Source of the DNA: Pyrodictiaceae archaeon
GTDB lineage: Archaea; Thermoproteota; Thermoprotei_A; Sulfolobales; WAQK01
DNA: 43,891 nucleotides
NCBI GenBank assembly: GCA_015520265.1
Contig: WAQK01000079.1
Span: 1-43,891 of the forward strand
Reading direction: 5' to 3'
Shown here: positions 1 through 8,297 of the stretch, one piece after another
Layout: each line of letters starts with the position of its first letter
How positions within the stretch are numbered: position 1 is the first letter of the stretch
Position numbers and translations under genes: made by a program
The notes under the pieces: model-generated
Told to the model about the DNA's origin: nothing
The model's input: the letters and a program-made list of their open reading frames with translations, nothing else
Database searches by the model: none

Positions 1-82
1 GGTAACGGGTTGGTAGGCTACGTTAATCAATGTTTCAACATGCATATTTAGATCCGGGTGGTGACACTATGACCGGTAGTGC

Positions 83-1093
83 GTGTTGTTTAGGCGAGCC
101 GTAGCCACGGCACCTGGAAAGGTTACGTTGTTCGGCGAGCACGCCGTTGTCTACGGCCACCCGGCCCTGGTTGCGGCTATCAGCCGGAGGGTCAGAGTGG
201 TTGTGGAGAGGCTGGACGAGCCCAAGCTCGTTGTCTCGTCGAGCAACCTGCCTATAAGAGGCCTGAACCTCGAGCTTCGGGGAGACGAGATCCGAGCGGC
301 GGTCGACACGAGGCTCGCCCTAAGACTCCTCAGCTACGTCCTCGAAGCCCTGGAGGTGGTCGACCAGCACCTAGGCGTGGAGGAGAGGCCTGGGCTACGG
401 ATAACCATAGACTCCGACATGCCGGTCAGCGCCGGTTTGGGTACGAGTGCCTCCATAACGGTGGCGACCATAGCCGCCTACTCAGCCTTAAGGGGTGCTA
501 AGCTGAAGAGGGAAACCATAGCCAGGCTTGGACACATGGTTGAGAAGAGGGTTCAGGGTGCTGCTAGCCCCATGGACACCGCTATAGCCACGTACGGCGG
601 GCTCCTGGTGATCGAGCCTGGGAGGAGCCCGCCTTACAGGGTGCTGGAGGCAGTAAGCCCGCCGCTAGTGATAGGTTACACGCCACGCGAGGGCACCACG
701 GCGGAGCTCGTGGCCAGGGTGAGGATGCTGAGAGAGCGCTACCCCGACCTTGTCGACATGGTTATGGAGTCTATAGGCAGGCTCACCCGGAGGGCCTTAG
801 ACGAGTTGCTGTCCGGAAGGCTAGACTCGCTGGGCGAGCTCATGGATATGAACCACTCCCTCCTACGGGCGCTGGGGGTCTCGACCAAGAAGCTGGACGA
901 CATGGTGAACGCCGCCAAGGTGGCTGGTGCCCTTGGCGCCAAGCTTACGGGTGCTGGCGGCGGAGGCTCGATGATAGCGCTGTGCCCGGAGAAGCTCAGG
1001 AGCCACGTCGAGGCGAGCATAAGGGCTGTAGGCGGAAGCATAATAGAGGCCAACACGGGCGGCGAAGGCGTTAAGGTGGAGTCTCTGGGGTGA
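83..1093 (+). CDS. mvk: Mevalonate kinase (GHMP kinase family)
   Basis: APGKVTLFGEHAVVYGHPAL N-terminal GHMP motif, PVSAGLGTSASITVA ATP-binding motif, KLTGAGGGG C-terminal motif; GTG start. Confidence 0.92.
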   Translation: MLFRRAVATAPGKVTLFGEHAVVYGHPALVAAISRRVRVVVERLDEPKLVVSSSNLPIRGLNLELRGDEIRAAVDTRLALRLLSYVLEALEVVDQHLGVEERPGLRITIDSDMPVSAGLGTSASITVATIAAYSALRGAKLKRETIARLGHMVEKRVQGAASPMDTAIATYGGLLVIEPGRSPPYRVLEAVSPPLVIGYTPREGTTAELVARVRMLRERYPDLVDMVMESIGRLTRRALDELLSGRLDSLGELMDMNHSLLRALGVSTKKLDDMVNAAKVAGALGAKLTGAGGGGSMIALCPEKLRSHVEASIRAVGGSIIEANTGGEGVKVESLG

Positions 1094-1122
1094 GGCCTCT
1101 GACCCGCTGAAGGCTCCTCACC
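1089..1122 (+). other. Inverted repeat overlapping the mvk stop codon
   Basis: GGTGAGG (1089-1095) pairs with CCTCACC (1116-1122); CCT/AGG extension inside the stem after a small bulge. Confidence 0.4.
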
Positions 1123-1242
1123 GGCTCGGTTCAGGGGTTCTATCTTCACTGGCCTCATTATAGGGTATTGTGTCTGCTGGATAATATTTTCTTCAAGGGT
1201 GGCAATGTTAAATTTGGATAGATACAACTAGAGAAGTGTAGC

Positions 1243-3075
1243 GTGGTTGCCTTGTGCGGCATCATAGGCGTTGCGGCTCAGAAGGGGAACGTTGTCCCGC
1301 TTATAATAGGAGGGCTCAAGAGGCTCGAATACAGGGGCTACGACAGTGCTGGCATAGCAGTGGTTTCCGGCAGCACCGTCAGCGTGAGGAAGGGTGCTGG
1401 CAAGATAGAGCACGTGGTGGTGGCCAAGGGGTTCGAAGAGCTTAACGGGTCCACAGGGATAGGCCATACCCGCTGGGCCACACATGGGGCACCCAACGAC
1501 ATTAACGCGCATCCCCACACCGACTGCACCGGCTCCATAGCCGTGGTGCACAACGGGATCATTAAGAACTACGCCGAGCTCAAGGAGGAGCTTGTGGCAC
1601 GCGGCCACCGGTTCAGCAGCGAGACCGATACAGAGGTTATAGCGCACCTAATAGAGGAGGAGCTGAGAAGGCAGGGCAGCTTCCGCCACGCCTTCCAGGA
1701 GGCTGTGAAGAGGCTTGAGGGGAGCTTCGCCATAGCCGTGCTTTACTCGGGCGAGCCTGACCGGATCTACTTCGCTAAGAAGGACAGCCCCCTAGTAGTG
1801 GGGCTCGGGAGAGGCGCCAACTTCCTGGCCAGCGACATACCAGCATTCCTCGAGCATACCCGCAGAGTCATCGTTCTGAGGGACGGCGAGGCCGGGTGGA
1901 TTACGTCCCAAGAGGTCCACATAGAGAACGTGTACACAGGCGAGAGCGTCGACGTGCCGGGCAGGGTTAGGACTATATCGTGGAGCCCATCCATGGCTGC
2001 AAAGGGCGGGTATCCGCACTTCATGCTCAAGGAGATTCACGAGCAACCCAGGGCCCTCAGGGACACATTCTACGGGTTGAGCAGCGACGAGTCACTGGCC
2101 AAGGCTGCCGAGCTCCTGGCAGGGGCTGAGCGTATATATGTGACCGCAGCCGGGACAAGCTTCCACGCAGGCCTCCTCTTCGACTACTATATGCTGAGAC
2201 TGGCAGGCAGGACTGTTAGGGCCTTCATAGCGTCAGAGTACGAGTGGTTCAAGGGGGTGCCCGGCAGGGGAGACGTGCTTCTAGCAATAAGCCAGAGCGG
2301 CGAGACTATGGATACGTTGAAGGCCGTAAGGCTGTTCAAGGAGCATGGAGCTAGGGTCATAGCGCTCTCCAATGTTTATGAAAGCGCCATTCCGAGGGAG
2401 AGCGGCATAGCAATATACACGAGGGCGGGACCCGAGATAGGCGTTGCCGCCTCCAAAACCTTTCTGACCCAGGCACTGGCCCTCCTGCTCCTGGCCGGCC
2501 ATGCGGCCAGGATATCGGGCAGGATCACGAGGGACGAGATGGCTGAGATTATGTCGGCCGCCTCCAAGGCCAACAGGCTGGCCCAGAGGGCCATATCTGT
2601 CTCGGAGGGCGTTGTCAGAACTGTGGCCAAGTGGTTCTCAAAGAAGGGGAACGCCTACATACTTAGCAGGGGTATAGGGGTGCCCATCGCCATGGAGGGT
2701 GCCCTAAAGGTAAAGGAGATCTCTTATATTCACGCCGAAGCCTACCCTGCGGGTGAGAGCAAGCACGGGCCGATAGCGCTGATTGAGCCAGGATTCCCAG
2801 TGTTCTTCCTGCTGGTCGACCAGCACCTGAAGGAGCTTAAGGGCAACGTCATGGAGATGAAGGCCAGAGGAGCTACGGTGGTGGCTGTGGGACCGCCTAG
2901 GTCGGAGATACTCTCCGAGTCAGACATACACATACCGGCACCCGAAGCCCCGCCCCTCCTGGAGCCCTTCACGCTGACGCCGCCCCTCCAGCTGCTAGCC
3001 TACTATACTGCCGTTTCCCTAGGCTATAACCCTGACAAGCCACGCAACCTGGCGAAAACCGTCACGGTGGAGTGA
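1243..3075 (+). CDS. glmS: Glutamine--fructose-6-phosphate aminotransferase (isomerizing)
   Basis: CGIIGVAAQ N-terminal Cys glutaminase, GHTRWATHGAPNDINAHPH, two SIS domains (AAGTSFHAGL, SQSGETMDTL), C-terminal KPRNLAKTVTVE. Confidence 0.96.
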   Translation: MVALCGIIGVAAQKGNVVPLIIGGLKRLEYRGYDSAGIAVVSGSTVSVRKGAGKIEHVVVAKGFEELNGSTGIGHTRWATHGAPNDINAHPHTDCTGSIAVVHNGIIKNYAELKEELVARGHRFSSETDTEVIAHLIEEELRRQGSFRHAFQEAVKRLEGSFAIAVLYSGEPDRIYFAKKDSPLVVGLGRGANFLASDIPAFLEHTRRVIVLRDGEAGWITSQEVHIENVYTGESVDVPGRVRTISWSPSMAAKGGYPHFMLKEIHEQPRALRDTFYGLSSDESLAKAAELLAGAERIYVTAAGTSFHAGLLFDYYMLRLAGRTVRAFIASEYEWFKGVPGRGDVLLAISQSGETMDTLKAVRLFKEHGARVIALSNVYESAIPRESGIAIYTRAGPEIGVAASKTFLTQALALLLLAGHAARISGRITRDEMAEIMSAASKANRLAQRAISVSEGVVRTVAKWFSKKGNAYILSRGIGVPIAMEGALKVKEISYIHAEAYPAGESKHGPIALIEPGFPVFFLLVDQHLKELKGNVMEMKARGATVVAVGPPRSEILSESDIHIPAPEAPPLLEPFTLTPPLQLLAYYTAVSLGYNPDKPRNLAKTVTVE

Positions 3076-3076
3076 G

Positions 3077-4255
3077 ATGCGCGCAGTGGTTTTAGCCGGC
3101 GGGACAGGGGGGAGAATGGAGCCCCTCACGGGGCCCAGGCCGAAGACATGGCTCAAGATGCTGGGCAAGAGGCTCGTCGAGTATGCCCTGGAGGGCCTAG
3201 TGGAGGCTGGTGTAAGGAACATCGTGGTGGTCGTGGACGGCGACTACTCGGAGATGGCCTCGGATCTCACATCCAGGTACCGTGAACTCGTGGATCTCAG
3301 AATAGTGGAGCAGAAGGCGCCTGGCATAAAGGGAGCCCTCCTCTCGGCTAGGAGATATGTTGCTGGCAGCGGCCCGGTGGCACTCGCCTATGGGGACATA
3401 GTGGCGCCGCCGGGATTCTACACGGGCAGCATAGCCGCCTACAATGCATCCTCCAGTGAAGCTCTAATGGCGCTGACGCCCGTCGCTTCCGGGCTCCAGA
3501 CATACGGCGTAGTCATGGTGGAGGACAGACGGATCACAAGTATTCACGAGAAGCCCACAGAGAGGGTGGAGTCGACCTACGCCTATGGCGGACTAATGGT
3601 TGTACCCCCGGCCTTCTTCGATATGGTGAAGGACCAGGGCTCTGTGGCATCGGCCATGAGGACCCTAATCCAAAAGATGGACGTGGACGCTTACATTTGG
3701 AGTGGCCCCTGGTACGACATAGACGAGCCCTGGGATCTCCTGAGGGCGGCTGTAGGAATGCTCGACACCCTGGCTGAGACCAGGATAAGTTCCTCGGCCA
3801 AGATCCCTGAAACCGTTACGCTGGAGGGCCCCGTCATCGTGGAGGACGAGGCTATGATAGACCATGGCGCGGTCATCAAGGGGCCAGCCTACATTGGCAG
3901 GAAGGCCTTCGTGGGCATGAACGCCTTCATCAGACCCTACACCACGCTGGAGAACGGAGCTATAGTCGGGTCGCACACCGAGGTGAAGCGCAGCGTCCTC
4001 CAGCCGAGGGCGTACGTCGCGTCCTTCTGCTACATCACGGATACCGTGGTGGGCGAGGAGGCCAGCGTCTCGCCCTACGTGCTGACCCTGAACGTGGTTC
4101 CACTGGTGAAGGCGCCGCCCAGGTTCGAGGATCTAGTTCTGGGGGCCTCGAAGAGGGTGAAGCTGGGCTCTATCATAGGTTCGAGATCCAAGGTTCCTCC
4201 CAGGACTGTGCTGCAGCCGGGAACCGTGGTGAGATACGGCGAAATCTTATCCTAG
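3077..4255 (+). CDS. Bifunctional sugar-1-phosphate nucleotidylyltransferase/acetyltransferase (archaeal GlmU-like)
   Basis: MRAVVLAGGTGGRMEPLT nucleotidylyltransferase signature plus C-terminal left-handed beta-helix hexapeptide repeats; directly downstream of glmS. Confidence 0.88.
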   Translation: MRAVVLAGGTGGRMEPLTGPRPKTWLKMLGKRLVEYALEGLVEAGVRNIVVVVDGDYSEMASDLTSRYRELVDLRIVEQKAPGIKGALLSARRYVAGSGPVALAYGDIVAPPGFYTGSIAAYNASSSEALMALTPVASGLQTYGVVMVEDRRITSIHEKPTERVESTYAYGGLMVVPPAFFDMVKDQGSVASAMRTLIQKMDVDAYIWSGPWYDIDEPWDLLRAAVGMLDTLAETRISSSAKIPETVTLEGPVIVEDEAMIDHGAVIKGPAYIGRKAFVGMNAFIRPYTTLENGAIVGSHTEVKRSVLQPRAYVASFCYITDTVVGEEASVSPYVLTLNVVPLVKAPPRFEDLVLGASKRVKLGSIIGSRSKVPPRTVLQPGTVVRYGEILS

Positions 4256-4269
4256 AATCCTAGAGCCTA

Positions 4270-4416
4270 CTATTTCCTGCCCAGAACCTCGTGAAAAGTG
4301 TTCTTCCCACAACTTTTACAGTAGTGGTATATCTTCTCGAAGTCCTTCAAATAGAAACTCACATCAAGAATCCACTCGGTGCCGCACTCCGTGCATCTAA
4401 GCATCCACTTGGCCAT
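4270..4416 (-). CDS. 48-aa zinc-ribbon microprotein (absent from the ORF track)
   Basis: Translation MAKWMLRCTECGTEWILDVSFYLKDFEKIYHYCKSCGKNTFHEVLGRK*; two CxxC pairs; AGGTGG Shine-Dalgarno-like upstream and CTTTAAAA TATA-like element further upstream. Confidence 0.75.
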   Translation of the reverse strand: MAKWMLRCTECGTEWILDVSFYLKDFEKIYHYCKSCGKNTFHEVLGRK

Positions 4417-4460
4417 CCATCCACCTGGAGCCAATGTAGGGGGTCACTGATTTTAAAGGT

Positions 4461-4895
4461 TCACCCGCCCTCCGCTTTGAAGGCCTCCAGGAAGCCCTTA
4501 ACCTCTTTAGACACGTTGGAAACGTTGTCAACGAACCCTCTTGCATCGTCCACCATGAGGGGCTTCAGGGCCTCCATAACCTCCAGAGGCAGCAGTATTT
4601 TCCTTGATACACGCGTGTACTGGCACTTGCTGCATCTGGAATACCTGACTATCTCGATCATCAGCCTAAAGCCCGAGGCGTTGCTGAGCAGGGGTGCCTT
4701 GAGCTTCAGGTGGTCGACGAGAGGCTTCCCGCATTTCGGGCACTTCTGCCCGGTGAGGGAGACGGCGAACCTAGCCTCCACGGGCTTGAGCCCGATCCTC
4801 GCATTGACCTGCCTCTCTTCGTGGAGTGGCTCCCTAGCCGTGGTAAGTCCGAGTATGTCCTCTATATTGGCTGCTATCCTCCTAAGTGCTTCCAC
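4461..4895 (-). CDS. Zinc-ribbon protein of unknown function
   Basis: CPKCGKPL...CSKCQYT paired CxxC knuckles; GTG start with GGTG upstream. Confidence 0.7.
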   Translation of the reverse strand: MEALRRIAANIEDILGLTTAREPLHEERQVNARIGLKPVEARFAVSLTGQKCPKCGKPLVDHLKLKAPLLSNASGFRLMIEIVRYSRCSKCQYTRVSRKILLPLEVMEALKPLMVDDARGFVDNVSNVSKEVKGFLEAFKAEGG

Positions 4896-4961
4896 TATAA
4901 TTCACCCCGCACCTAGTGGAGTGCTTAGAATAGGGGGAGGCCTTAAAACCGCTACTGCAAT

Positions 4962-5546
4962 TCAGGACGCCTTATTCCCAACTATGCCTCTTCTCACCAG
5001 TTCGCGGAGGGCCTTCTTAAGGACGCGGCGGACCCTCCACCTGGCGTCGAGGCTGCCGTAGAGCCTGAGGGTAGTGCTCCTTATGCTGTTAGTCCTTGTA
5101 AGGTCTATAAGTACCTCCTCTTCGCTCCTCTCCAGCTCGGGCTTGAGGTATCTGAGGGCTAGCCTGGCCACGTCCGCCGGGTCCAGCCCCATGTAGGGGT
5201 GCTGGGGTTCCAGGTGGTCAAGGCGCTGGACCACCTCGAACTCGATGATGGTGACCCTGTCGTTGTCGCTCAAGTTGCCGTAGTGTCTCCGCAGCTCGTC
5301 CAGCAGCTGGTCCCTAGTCTCGAATCCGTCGAGCCTTGCGTCCTCGTCGGTTAGCTCGGACACGCGTTTAACCATCACCCTTTTAACCCTGATCTTGGCC
5401 ACCGGCTTGCCTCCGCCGTGGACTATCATCTCCTCGTACTTCGGCTTCACCACCCCTAGCCTTATGGTGGCGGTCTTCCTGCCAGAGAGTATCAGGTCCA
5501 CATACCTGCCCTTCACCATCAGGTGTCTTCCCAGGTACTTCGCCAC
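4962..5546 (-). CDS. ASCH-domain protein with C-terminal extension
   Basis: HLMVKGRYVDLILSGRKTATIRLG, characteristic ASCH N-terminal motif. Confidence 0.8.
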   Translation of the reverse strand: MAKYLGRHLMVKGRYVDLILSGRKTATIRLGVVKPKYEEMIVHGGGKPVAKIRVKRVMVKRVSELTDEDARLDGFETRDQLLDELRRHYGNLSDNDRVTIIEFEVVQRLDHLEPQHPYMGLDPADVARLALRYLKPELERSEEEVLIDLTRTNSIRSTTLRLYGSLDARWRVRRVLKKALRELVRRGIVGNKAS

Positions 5547-5608
5547 TGCCGCTCCCTCCAGCCCTCCGGGATCTAAGCGTTAATTAACGCCATGCTTATC
5601 AAGATATT

Positions 5609-5690
5609 CCGGCGTGATGAATTCAGGCTCCTTTCAGCGGAGCCAGCGCTGACCCAGAGGGGGATGAATGGGGGCCAAAGCGCTGACTCT
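5609..5690 (+). ncRNA. Candidate C/D-box-like sRNA with an internal hairpin
   Basis: C box GTGATGA 5614-5620 (perfect), GGCTCC/GGAGCC hairpin, CTGA 5649-5652, ATGAATG 5664-5670, 12-nt guide, CTGA 5683-5686; TTAATTAA TATA-like element about 25-30 nt upstream of the C box. Confidence 0.35.
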
Positions 5691-5863
5691 TCTAAGCCCG
5701 TGGAACCGTGAGAATCCGGCGAATTCGGGCGGCTCAGGGGGCTCCTAAGTCATCAGCCTCAGGATCAGGGACCGCCACACTCCTCACAGCCGCCAGTTAC
5801 ACCAGAGTGAGATTTAGGTTTATAGTGGTTGCTGTATCCATTAAACGACTGGGTAGACTCTAC

Positions 5864-7165
5864 ATGGATCGCCCGGTGCCCATCGCCGAGATCATCGAGG
5901 GCCGGCATAGCGGGAGGACCGTTACCGTTAGGGGCTGGGTCCACCGGAAAAGAATAGTTGGAGGAAAGGCATTCATCCTGGTTAGGCAGGAGGGCGAGGT
6001 TCTCCAGTGCGTCTATGACAAGGCCGAGGTTGGCCAACGGGTCTGGGAGGAGGCGGAGAAGGTTACCCTCGAGAGCAGTGTCGTTGTGAGGGGCACGGTG
6101 CGCGAGGACCCAAGGGCGCCCGGCGGCTATGAACTCCGAGGCGAGGATCTGGAGATAGTGGGGCTTTCAGCCGACTTCCCCATAAAGGGTGGCGAGAGCA
6201 TAGAGTACCTCCTTGATCACCGTCACCTCTGGTTGCGGTCCAGGAGGCTCACATGGGTTATGAAGGTCAAACACAGCGTCATGCAGGCGGCCAGGAGATA
6301 TTTCATCGATAACGGCTGGTGGGAGGTCACGCCGCCCATACTCACAGGCTCAGCTGTGGAGGGCGGCGCCACCCTCTTCGAGCTCAAATATTTCGGGTCC
6401 AAGGCCTACTTGAGCCAGAGTGCCCAGCTATACCTGGAGGTGTTAATATACCCGCTTGAAAAGGTCTGGGCGGTTACGCCGAGCTTTAGGGCCGAGAAGT
6501 CGAGGACCAGGAGGCACCTCGCCGAGTACTGGCACCTGGAGGCCGAGGCAGCATGGATGGACATGTGGGACATGATGAGGATCGTAGAGGAGCTAGTTAA
6601 ACACGTCCTGGAGAGGGTGCTGGAGGAGCGGCGCAGGGAGCTGGAGAACCTTGGAAGAAGCTTGGAGCCCCTGAAGAGGGCCGTAGAGGAGAGGTTCCCC
6701 GCCATACGCTACGACGAGGCCATAGAGATCCTGCAGAAGAAGGGTGTAGAGATAGAGTGGGGCGACGACATGGGCGCCGATGAAGAGCGCGAACTCACCA
6801 AGGAGTTCGAGACACCCTTCTTCGTCACCCACTTCCCTAAGCAGATCAAGGCGTTCTACATGAAGCTCGACCCCGAGGACTCGCGCCTAGCGCTAGGCTT
6901 CGACCTATTGGCCCCCGAGGGCTACGGCGAGATCGTTGGAGGCAGCCAAAGGGAGGACGACTACGACACTCTTCTCTCCAGGATACTGGAGGAGGGCTTG
7001 GATCCCGAGGACTACGACTGGTACCTGGACCTGAGGAAGTACGGGACCGTACCACACTCAGGCTTCGGACTAGGCCTAGAGAGGCTGGTCATGTGGATAG
7101 CAGGGTTGGACCATATAAGGGACGCTACGCCCATGCCTAGGTACAGGGGCAGGATAAAACCCTAA
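5864..7165 (+). CDS. asnS: Asparaginyl-tRNA synthetase (class II, archaeal type)
   Basis: OB-fold anticodon-binding domain (VTVRGWVHRKR), motif 2 FRAEKSRTRRHLAEYWHLEAE, motif 3 GFGLGLERLVMWIAGLDHIRDATPMPR; ATG 5864 preferred over the longer track ORF starting at 5708. Confidence 0.85.
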   Translation: MDRPVPIAEIIEGRHSGRTVTVRGWVHRKRIVGGKAFILVRQEGEVLQCVYDKAEVGQRVWEEAEKVTLESSVVVRGTVREDPRAPGGYELRGEDLEIVGLSADFPIKGGESIEYLLDHRHLWLRSRRLTWVMKVKHSVMQAARRYFIDNGWWEVTPPILTGSAVEGGATLFELKYFGSKAYLSQSAQLYLEVLIYPLEKVWAVTPSFRAEKSRTRRHLAEYWHLEAEAAWMDMWDMMRIVEELVKHVLERVLEERRRELENLGRSLEPLKRAVEERFPAIRYDEAIEILQKKGVEIEWGDDMGADEERELTKEFETPFFVTHFPKQIKAFYMKLDPEDSRLALGFDLLAPEGYGEIVGGSQREDDYDTLLSRILEEGLDPEDYDWYLDLRKYGTVPHSGFGLGLERLVMWIAGLDHIRDATPMPRYRGRIKP

Positions 7166-7842
7166 ACCCAGCCTATGACCTCGGCGCCCTTGCTCGTGAA
7201 GACGACCTGGTGGAACTTCCTGCTGTGCCTGCCTCCCCTAGCCTTGACCACGAGGAGCCTGGTACGCAGCTCGTCGCCCACCATAACGTTATCCAGGTAG
7301 ATCAACATATCCGCAATTATCTCCTCAATGCCAGCTTTGGACCTGTTGGTGTCCAAGACGTTGGAGGTCGCCAGGACCGTCATGTCGCTGGGCTTTATCT
7401 TCTTGAGGGCGTCCAGTAGCGTCCTGGCATCCGCCTTCTCCTTGGCGTAGAGGAGCATGGTTGAGATGGAATCTATCACCATAACCGAAGCCCTGAACTC
7501 CAGGGCCCGTGTAATCATGTAGGACAGCAGGTCGGCGAGGCCCTCCCGGTAGACGCCGAAGTAGTCCTCTATCTTTATCAGCCCCATCTCCTCGAGCTTC
7601 TTGAGATCCCACCCGTAGGTCGACATGTACTTCTCCAGAGCCTCCCTGCCCTCCTCGAAGGAGGCTATATAGCCTTTCATGCCCAAATTCATAGCCATGT
7701 AATAGACGGATTGCACGGTTAGGGTGGTCTTACCCGTACCCGTGCCGCCTGAGAGCACTATGAATCCACCTTTAATCCATCCGCCCCCCAAGACCTGGTC
7801 AAGGCCCGGGATCCCTGTTGGTATCCTTTCCGGTCCAGGCAT
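7162..7842 (-). CDS. KaiC/RadA-family RecA-superfamily ATPase
   Basis: GLDQVLGGGWIKGGFIVLSGGTGTGKTTLTVQ Walker A; VMVIDSISTML Walker B. Confidence 0.88.
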   Translation of the reverse strand: MPGPERIPTGIPGLDQVLGGGWIKGGFIVLSGGTGTGKTTLTVQSVYYMAMNLGMKGYIASFEEGREALEKYMSTYGWDLKKLEEMGLIKIEDYFGVYREGLADLLSYMITRALEFRASVMVIDSISTMLLYAKEKADARTLLDALKKIKPSDMTVLATSNVLDTNRSKAGIEEIIADMLIYLDNVMVGDELRTRLLVVKARGGRHSRKFHQVVFTSKGAEVIGWV

Positions 7843-7918
7843 TCCATATACACCCTATTTCAAAGCCCGGAACGCGTGTCCTCCCACTTATAGATCACTA
7901 TAAAACTATACGTAATGT

Positions 7919-8158
7919 TTAAATGGTTTTGGCTCTTGACTCCTCCAGCTTTCTTCTAGCTTCTCTGAACTCGGTGAGGGTCTCATTAACCCCCTTCTTG
8001 AGAACGTCGGGCTCCAGGTGCTCGAGGAGGCTTCTTACAAATCTGAGTGCGCAAACCTTGCTATGAAATACGAGCTCTATTCCTGCCGCCTCTATCCTGA
8101 CCCCTTGGCCACGGTAGAACTTGCGTCCGCAGACTATGCACTCCATGCGCTCGCTCAC
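7919..8158 (-). CDS. Small zinc-finger-like protein
   Basis: MSERMECIVCGRKFYRGQGVRIEAAGIELVFHSKVCALRFVRSLLEHLEPD; CxxC...C pattern. The track ORF is N-terminally over-extended and overlaps the divergent helicase. Confidence 0.65.
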   Translation of the reverse strand: MSERMECIVCGRKFYRGQGVRIEAAGIELVFHSKVCALRFVRSLLEHLEPDVLKKGVNETLTEFREARRKLEESRAKTI

Positions 8159-8297
8159 GTTGCATCTTCCTCGAAAAGGTTTTAGTGCAAGCGTATCATT
8201 TTTAAGGTATCTGTCTCTAATAACCCGTCTGGTTACAGGGAACGCCCCAAGCGAGATCCAGTAAGCCGTGGTGGTACGAAGATACAGGTGGATACTG

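Noticed and set aside
1094-1150. Minus-strand GTGAAGA...CCGA...GTGAGGA resembling C/D'/C' boxes
   Set aside because: No D box (CTGA/CCGA) at the expected distance after GTGAGGA; the GGTGAGG/CCTCACC inverted repeat explains part of the signal.
4291-5061. 256-aa plus-strand ORF
   Set aside because: Antisense to three minus-strand genes with clear zinc-ribbon and ASCH motifs; composition is that of a shadow ORF.
5708-5863. N-terminal extension of asnS in the ORF track
   Set aside because: Extension lacks AsnRS homology; the OB-fold begins just after ATG 5864.
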